Source: Bugula neritina
Taxonomy: Eukaryota > Bryozoa > Gymnolaemata > Cheilostomatida > Bugulidae
Assembly (NCBI GenBank): GCA_964035545.1
Contig: CAXIUT010000239.1
Location: forward strand, 1-35,868
DNA length: 35,868 nt
Direction: 5' to 3'
A program made the translations under genes and the position numbers. Below, piece after piece: positions 29,833 through 35,868 of this stretch. Positions within the stretch are counted from its first letter, which is position 1, and each line of letters opens with the position of its first letter. The notes under the pieces were generated by a model. That model was given only the letters and a program-made list of their open reading frames with translations, had not been told where the DNA came from and ran no database searches.

Positions 29833-31449
29833 TCACCTTTTGCTTTATCTTGATTTATACTTTCTATTGCTTTTTATATTTCTATCCAAATATCTCTCTT
29901 TCTAGTTTTATTTATAAAGATTAGTATTTTCTGTTTTCTAGATATTAGTTGGAGATTCTCTTGAAGAAGTAGTCCTAAATATAAAGTTGAAAGCTACAAA
30001 GAATACTAAAGTTGTTACTATTACACTAGATCCAACACAAATTAAAATTAAAAGAGTCATTGATATCTAGTATCCTTCTTTATTGTCTTTTATTTTTAAC
30101 TCAAGATCTTTTAGCTTTTTTTTAAGATATTTGACTTAATTATTGACCATAAACTGATCTATGACATTGTTTTTTCTTTAAGAATTACTTTTATTAAATG
30201 ATTTTGTTGACATTGTTTAGTGATTAAGTCCTAAATAATATTAATAAATAGCACTAGAAAAGAGTTTTCTCTCAGATTCAGATACCTTATTCGTAATATT
30301 AGTTCTATTAATAAGAGAAGAGTTGTTATTTTGGTACATTGATAGTTGATTTTATAACTATTTAATTTGAAGAGTTAAATTATTCAAATAGAGGATTTGT
30401 TTTTATTATATTTTTGATAATTTTTGTAGTTATTGAAAAAAGAATTTAATTAAATTATTTTGAGGAATTGTTTTATTTCCCTCTCGAGCCAGTGTTATCA
30501 TCTTCTTCAAATCTTCATATAATTACATACTCGAAGTATCTACTTCAGGCTCAATCAAAGTAAAGTTGACATTCTATTGATAGTTATTCATAGCCTATGC
30601 ATAAAGACTATTTCCATACACTTTTATCTGAGTCATCGTAAAATATCTCCAATTTCCATGGGCACTAATCACTTTCAACTTCAAAAACCTTATCACCTTA
30701 TTAGCAGTTCTAAAATCCTGCTATCCTGCAGTATTTTTAGCATTTGCCTCAACCAACTGAAACCAGTTATCCTTATCATCTTCTTTATCATATTGATCTA
30801 AAGAAAAAGCCCCATAAACTATAAACTAATTTATTGTACTAGAATAATACTAATTAGTTTTGATTCCTATTCGATATATACTTGCTTCTTCCTTCAAAGC
30901 AATCACTATTTCTATTGGCAGTTCTTAATCAGTATACATATATCGATCGTTGTTATCTTAAAGAAGTGCCTGAGGAGCTCTTATTTTATCAGAAGATAGA
31001 CGTAAAATAATGGCTCCTCCGTCAATACTAGCAAAATTTTAATAATATTCAGCTGCTTTAGTCATTACTTGTCCAATATCGAAATACTCCATCAAATCTG
31101 ACCTTACTTCTCTTATAAGATATACTATTTCTTAAAAAGTGACTGAAAGTGTTTATATAGTGCTCAATATCCATTGTATTATCAAATTTCTATTTTATAT
31201 TTCCTGAATATCTATTTATTCTTTAAGGTTAATCGTAGAATAGTTTTAACTGGGTTGAAAGAGTTGATTTTAGTCTATAAAAGATTGATATTAGTGCTTA
31301 TAACATTTTTTTGATCTATCAAAGCTTACATTAATCGATCTCAATATCTCAAAATACTACTCAGAGAAAGTCTACTCATAAGAACCACAAAAAGACAAGT
31401 TTATCAGAACTAGCAAAAAAAAGACCTTCCTAGAATCGCTTTTCCACAT
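29833..31449 (-). CDS. SUN-domain membrane protein (SUCO/SLP1-like)
   Basis: 538 aa, single exon. The signal peptide is KVFFLLVLINLSFCG (about 9-23) after a short basic start. A SUN domain spans ~130-285: NFASIDGGAIILRLSS, then ALLEDNNDRYMYTDEELPIE, IVIALKEEASIYRIGIKTNE, FIVYGAFS, IRFLKLKVISAHGNWRYFTM and TQIKVYG. These are the landmarks of the mid-SUN (SUCO/Opt/SLP1) class, in which an internal SUN domain is followed by a coiled coil and a C-terminal TM. The coiled coil is ~300-455 and the TM is ~462-489 (MTLLILICVGSSVIVTTLVF), with a basic cytosolic tail. Such proteins sit in the ER or nuclear membrane with the SUN domain luminal and protect or fold membrane proteins. The start ATG gives a good signal sequence. 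Confidence 0.88.
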
Positions 31450-31540
31450 CCACACGTCTATTACTATTATAATAACAACAAAGATTATTTAGGCTTAAAT
31501 ATTATCATTTTGAAATATAATTATATTAAATGTCCAACAA

Positions 31541-32719
31541 TCAATAGGCACAAGGTTTGTTGCTTGGCCATGCATCGGCATCAATCATTGCAACTTTTTC
31601 ATCTTTAAAAACAAATCTATCAATCGCATCAGCAACAGTAGAACCTACTAGTTGAGGTATTTTCTGAGTAGAAACATTATAAAAATTACCAAAACAAGCA
31701 TAAGAATGTTGACAACAACTAATAGTCCAGATACTATGATTGTTTTGAACGATATTTTATACAATGCTCAGATAATTAGTCCTATATCCTTAGATATAAT
31801 TCATTTGTTTTTAGTTACATCTAGATAGAGTCATTCCTGATACTCCAGCAGACATACAATCCATCCCCATTGATGTTTAAAGACCTACAGCATCATACTA
31901 CGAATTCAAAAACATCACCTTACTCTAGATAAAGTATAAAGCATTTTGAATACTAAAACATTTCCATTATTAGCCCACATATTTCTGATTACATCCTTCG
32001 ATGGGAGATTTCTAGTCTATATTTGACAACTTTATGAGATTTTTTGTCAAAACATCATATATATGAATAATAGTATTAGGATAACTCACATTGGCAAACA
32101 CACTTGAATCAGCTATAGTGTAGACCTTGCTAGGCTAGTCAACTAATGATCTAAAATAGTTACTCCACATCCAAGTAGCTACTCCTCCAGCTGACGCACC
32201 AGTCAAAATCACTTTACTTGCCTTGTTTATCTTATATCTATTCAATAACCATCTAAAATGCGATCTTGTATTATCAGCTCCTCTAAAGTATAATTGAGTA
32301 TCTTTATACGATACTGGATCTTTACTGCTACCTTGGTGCAATGAGCTGTCACAGTATGTTATAATTATCTTTGTAAAGTTGGCAAATTTACTCAAAGAAG
32401 GATCAGTTGATAGATATCCTCCAGGAGATAAGACTTATTTTGATAAGTATTTACTACTTCCCAAGTCTGTTTTAGATCTTTTATAACAATCTTCAAGAGT
32501 CTGTTCAACAGTCAAGCCAGAACAAAAGCCACCTCCTACAAAAAATATCAAAAAGTGTTAAGTATCTCCTCCCTAGTGTAGATATAAAGCAGGAGAAGAT
32601 CCATCCAAACATCTAGCTTAAGGATCTGTATTATGAATTACCAATTTATAAGGTTCTTATGCACAGTTGATCAAGGATAAACAACTCAGAAGAAACAAAA
32701 ATCCTATTTTAAGATGCAT
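31541..32719 (-). CDS. Pectin acetylesterase / NOTUM-family hydrolase, secreted
   Basis: 392 aa, single exon. Signal peptide MHLKIGFLFLLSCLSLINCA. Family landmarks in order: CLDGSSPALYLHEGG, FLIFFVGGGFCSG (oxyanion region), KIIITYCDSSLHQG (family: VYVPYCSGD), LYFRG, nucleophile elbow LTGASAGGVATWMW (Ser176), IADSSVFANVS, and a C-terminal NHSIWTISCCQHS holding the probable catalytic His. Cysteines are many and spaced as in secreted members. The family removes O-linked acyl groups (acetyl from pectin, palmitoleate from Wnt). In a ciliate without Wnt, digestion of acetylated plant or algal polysaccharide is the likely role. Alone among neighbours it is a plain secreted hydrolase. Confidence 0.92.
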
Positions 32720-32776
32720 TCTACTATTAAATATCAATTATAAGGTAAAAAGGAAAATTATTATTTACTTTGGGAA

Positions 32777-33154
32777 TCATTCGCTTTTTAGATAATTTTA
32801 ATAGTTATCTCTTTCTACTTAAGCCATTTCTTAGTAAAATTACTAAAAAGAATTGTTGTTACTGCTTTTTGATTTTTAATCCTCTACTAGATCTTTTTCT
32901 AAAGGAAAAGTAGACTTTTACTCTTCTTATTATAATCTTTGAGGGAGATATATTTCTTAAAAGGCTTAAAAGTATGATTTTTTAAATTGTTTTTATTCTT
33001 GCAGCTCTTAATTTTCATCTTTATATAACTAAAAGCTTCCTTGCTGATACTAAAGCTTTTGATCTTATAAATTAGAAGGATTCTTCTTGAAATATTATTC
33101 GGGACGCTCTATCTTTATCAAATAAACTCTAACTTTCTTATTTTAAGAGTCCAT
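32777..33154 (-). CDS. Small acidic protein, unknown
   Basis: 125 aa, single exon, about a quarter Glu, largely encoded by TAA/TAG. Begins MDSENKKVRVYLIKIERPEE, then helical acidic sequence (ELYKDENEELQEEKQFKKSY). No domain, TM or signal peptide recognised. It sits between the stop of the PH-domain gene (91 bp) and the start of the pectin-acetylesterase gene (57 bp), all on the minus strand. Coding status rests on open frame, start/stop and composition. Confidence 0.65.
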
Positions 33155-33245
33155 TTCTCCAATAGTGATTAAATAATTATACTCTAAGAAATAACTTAAT
33201 TTTTTATTAAAAATATAAACAATTCTGAATTAAACAAGATATAAA

Positions 33246-34607
33246 TCATGATTCTACTTGAATTTATAATTCACTTTTCCATTCTAATATTTTGATAGGT
33301 AATAGATTGGTAGTTAGCAAAAAAGATTGAAATCTTTTTATTTAATTAATAAAAGAGATACCTAAATCAAAATGTTTATGACGGTTAACTTTAAGACAAA
33401 GACTACAAAATTGATATAATTTTTATGATGATTTGGAGAGTATATAAATCCATAAGGTAAGATCTATCCACTAGTAATACTTTTTATATTAGAACTAGCT
33501 TTACTCTAAAGATTTTATTATTAAATAAAACTGTTGATCGATTACTATTGAGGTTACCATTGCATAGCAATATTTAGGTAATGACCAAAAGGATTATTTA
33601 TTAAATTATAAATAAATAAGGTATATTCCTTAGTCTATTCTATTTATTAGTCTATGATGTTTTATTCTTTCATTCCATAGCTATAAATGGTAAAATAATT
33701 AAAATAGTTAGAGTTATTTCAAGTGTGTCTTCAAAAGGATGTTTGCTTTGAGATAAGTTCCTTGTTTTTATAGAAGTCTTCCTTCTGTAAAATTTTATCT
33801 CAACCTAAAACCTTCATCTGATGATAAATATCTCATCTATTACGAGGTAATTGGCAACTTCAAATGTAATCTTTACTGTGGTTATTCCACAACAATCGGC
33901 TACTCTTACATCACTGTGCAATACTACGATTAATGCTATGATCTCGAGTGATTTTCTTAGTCTTACTCTTTTTCAAATTAAAATTATATCTACTTTGGGT
34001 TATTCTTCATAATTTTAGGTTAATTTGGTTGTTTTTCAAGTCTATACTCATACTATCCTTATGATTTTTAAAATAAGAGTTAATTTTTTGACTTATTTTC
34101 TATCTTTATATCATCAATAGGAAACATCTTTTATATTTGAATTTTAGGTACTTTGAAATATCTTTTCAACCGGATTACATTATCAAATAGCACTAGAGTT
34201 TTAGCCTATGTCTATCTCCCAACAAGATACCTTCTTCCATTAGATAGCTACAGTCCAAAACAATGATGCTACTCAATAACAGAACATCTCTTAGACATCT
34301 TAGTCTGTCTCAAATTGATTACTTATTCTTAATTAGAAGTATCTTTGATAGTCATAGTTAATTCTGTTTTAGGGAGATAAATGATAAAAGATGTTCTTTT
34401 TTTCCATTTAGAAAAAAAACTTGATTCTCTTTTTATAAATATCTAAAAATGCAACTCTTCTTTAAGACTAGAACGATACTCTCTCTGCTTCTCACCTTAT
34501 CTCGCGTTACTTGATTCAGTCGACCTCTAACCTATCATCTTATTATCTGTTGAGATTTATTATCTATCACATAATATCCTACTAATCATATTAACCATCT
34601 TAATCAT
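33246..34607 (-). CDS. PH-domain protein
   Basis: 453 aa, single exon. Residues ~45-150 fit a pleckstrin-homology domain. Strands read LHFEIFIKRESSFFSKWKKR, SFIIYLPKTELTMTI, CFGLELSNGRRYLVGRETEA, then a C-terminal helix beginning LVLFDNVIRLKRYF, where classical PH domains place an invariant Trp (not clearly present). PH domains bind phosphoinositides or proteins. The middle (~170-250) is very acidic (EFEFEKEEDEEN). The C-terminal ~200 residues are a helical domain with aromatic residues and a CSLC pair (KLYQFCSLCLKVNRHKHFD), unrecognised. The chosen ATG lies at the edge of a tandem repeat; internal ATGs 3 or 6 codons later are equally possible. Confidence 0.8.
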
Positions 34608-34740
34608 ATGTTAGTCACATGTTAGTTATGTAAATAATGTAAATCACATGATAATCATGTAAATCACATGATAATCATGTAAATCACATGTTAATCATGT
34701 AAATCACATGTTAATCATGTAAATCACATGTTAGTTATTT
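34601..34740. repeat. 20-bp tandem repeat
   Basis: Five to six units of the type aatcatgtaaatcacatgtt, rich in the CATG palindrome. The array covers the 5' edge of the PH-domain gene and the region 3' of the next minus-strand gene (stop at 34793). On the minus strand units read ATGTGATTTACATGATT, with TGA twice per unit. Confidence 0.92.
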
Positions 34741-34792
34741 TAATCAAGAGAATCAAATAATATGATACAATATTTAGATAACTTAGAAGAGA

Positions 34793-35443
34793 TCATTGAG
34801 TGTATTGTCTGAGACTTTACCTGGCAGTTTGAGCTCTTTGATCTTCTTCTTGATATTTTTTTTATAAATCTTGTAGTTTTTTCTTTTGAATGTTAGTGAT
34901 GCTCCACACTTGAGATTGATTCATTCCTTTCTGATAGTTATTAGATTTGATATTTCCCAAATAAAATAACTATTTACCTGGTGACCTTAGTTCTTGGTTG
35001 AAGCAGAAGGTACTCAAAGTCAATTCTGATTCATTTTATGAGATCGTGGTAGATAGATCATCTCCAACCATTAAACTTTGATACTGGTGGGCTATTTGTT
35101 CTTCAGGAAAGAGCATTGTACCTGCTGTTAAGGTAACATCCATCTATTTTCTTGCTTTTATCCCTAAGGTAACTTTTCTATGTGTATTGGAGATGATTTT
35201 AGTGATTTTGAGGTCATTGGATTGAGCCAAATTGTAGATATTATCTTTTTCTTTGATTTATTCAAAGCCTATTTCCTACATTGTTATTTTAGGATGACTT
35301 ATCCCCAGTCTCTTCTTCTACTTCTCCACTATCTCTACTACAGGAGTCAAATTCTTTAGAGTAAAGAATTTTTTGGGAGTATAGCTGTTGTAGTTTTGGA
35401 CACATTGTTTAAAAACTTACTATGTTTTAAGAGGATTGAACAT
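34793..35443 (-). CDS. Protein of unknown function
   Basis: 216 aa, single exon, last gene before the right telomere. A helical N-terminus (~1-75, FTLKNLTPVVEIVEKEKKRL) precedes a beta-rich middle with a motif-like stretch, LTAGTMLFPEEQIAHQYQSL then MVGDDLSTTISENESELTLS then TFCFNQELRSPGKELFYLG (~105-160). A Lys/Gln/Glu-rich helical tail ends the protein. No signal peptide or TM. Family not recognised. The middle suggests an immunoglobulin-like or similar beta-sandwich domain, at low confidence. Confidence 0.72.
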
Positions 35444-35781
35444 AATAGCTAAACTTATTTGATATAAATGATTTTGGTCTTTGAATTTATAATAGGATAG
35501 TCTAACTAATACCGATATTTTATAAAGAACTTTAAAAAATCTACTAGTTTTATCAGTTTATTATTATATCTCTTTTAATCAAGATAATCTATGTTGCTTC
35601 TTGCAAGGTCAATAAACTAGATATATATTTATCCTTACGTTACATATTTATTTTATAATAGACTCATCAGTTCAATCTAGTACAAATATATGAATCAAAT
35701 AAATATGATTTTATTTAAGAAAACCATCTTTAACAATTACTATCCAATAGAATAGAACAAAATATTTTTAAATAAAATAAT
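35444..35781. other. Right subtelomeric spacer
   Basis: About 338 bp of AT-rich DNA upstream of the last gene and next to the telomere. It presumably holds that gene's promoter. No open frame or repeat of note. Confidence 0.6.
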
Positions 35782-35868
35782 GGGGTTGGGGTTGGGGTTG
35801 GGGTTGGGGTTGGGGTTGGGGTTGGGGTTGGGGTTGGGGTTGGGGTTGGGGTTGGGGTTGGGGTTGGG
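35782..35868. repeat. Right telomere, (G4T2)n
   Basis: 87 bp, 14.5 perfect GGGGTT units running to the end of the window. Orientation is that of a true chromosome end. Confidence 0.98.

Noticed and set aside
33780-33957. Plus-strand stretch reading SVKFYLNLKPSSDDKYLIYY, with Cys and a signal-like flank
   Set aside because: The minus frame of the PH-domain gene is open for 454 codons through this region, while the plus frame is broken by TGA within 60 codons and no consistent splicing was found.
315-35443. Interpretation as degenerate or pseudogene-rich DNA because standard-code frames are short
   Set aside because: All breaks are TAA or TAG and vanish under UAR = Glu; conserved enzymes then read full length.

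Overview
The window reads as a complete macronuclear chromosome of a ciliate. It is capped by C4A2 repeats at the left end (1-100) and G4T2 repeats at the right end (35782-35868). The genetic code is non-standard and can be read from the sequence: TAA and TAG fall where conserved proteins carry glutamate. Examples are the E of HRDIKPEN in a protein kinase (TAA, 725-727), the catalytic Glu of the NAD synthetase amidase domain (TAA, 26522-26524) and its ANVDE-type motif. TGA is the only stop. This is the peritrich nuclear code (NCBI table 30; UAR = Glu), so I infer an oligohymenophorean peritrich. Under the standard code nearly every gene looks shattered; under table 30 the chromosome resolves into 25 closely packed protein genes. 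No tRNA or rRNA was recognised.

Layout, left to right: Aurora-like kinase (-); Lys-rich repeat protein (+); F-BAR-like protein (-); octapeptide-repeat coiled-coil protein (-); RAP-domain protein (+); CK1-like pseudokinase (+); alpha/beta hydrolase (-); selenoprotein K with in-frame TGA and a SECIS element (+); internal telomeric array; voltage-sensor/degenerate-cyclase fusion (-); two-TM protein (-); coiled-coil protein (+); about 1 kb of satellite with a second internal telomeric array; coiled-coil protein (-); mitochondrial carrier-like protein (-); pseudokinase (-); coiled-coil protein (-); secreted BPI/LBP-like protein (+); TFIIE-beta (-); NAD synthetase (+); EF-hand protein (-); small protein (+); SUN-domain membrane protein (-); pectin acetylesterase/NOTUM-like hydrolase (-); small acidic protein (-); PH-domain protein (-); unknown protein (-).

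Gene spacing is extreme. Divergent start codons can be only 13-34 bp apart, and convergent stops 17-37 bp apart. Introns are tiny: ten of the twelve that I could place by restoration of frame are exactly 20 nt, the other two are 31 and 32 nt. Most remaining intergenic DNA consists of locus-specific short tandem repeats lying just 3' of genes, whose units carry TGA.

The genes do not form a pathway. They mix signalling (kinases, pseudokinases, cyclase-like, EF-hand), membrane shaping (F-BAR, PH, SUN), organelle functions (RAP, carrier), secreted proteins, transcription and NAD synthesis. The most notable points are the selenoprotein in a code where UGA is the sole stop, the NAD synthetase that lacks its amidase cysteine, the uniform 20-nt introns, the two internal telomeric arrays, and the TGA-bearing repeats behind genes.
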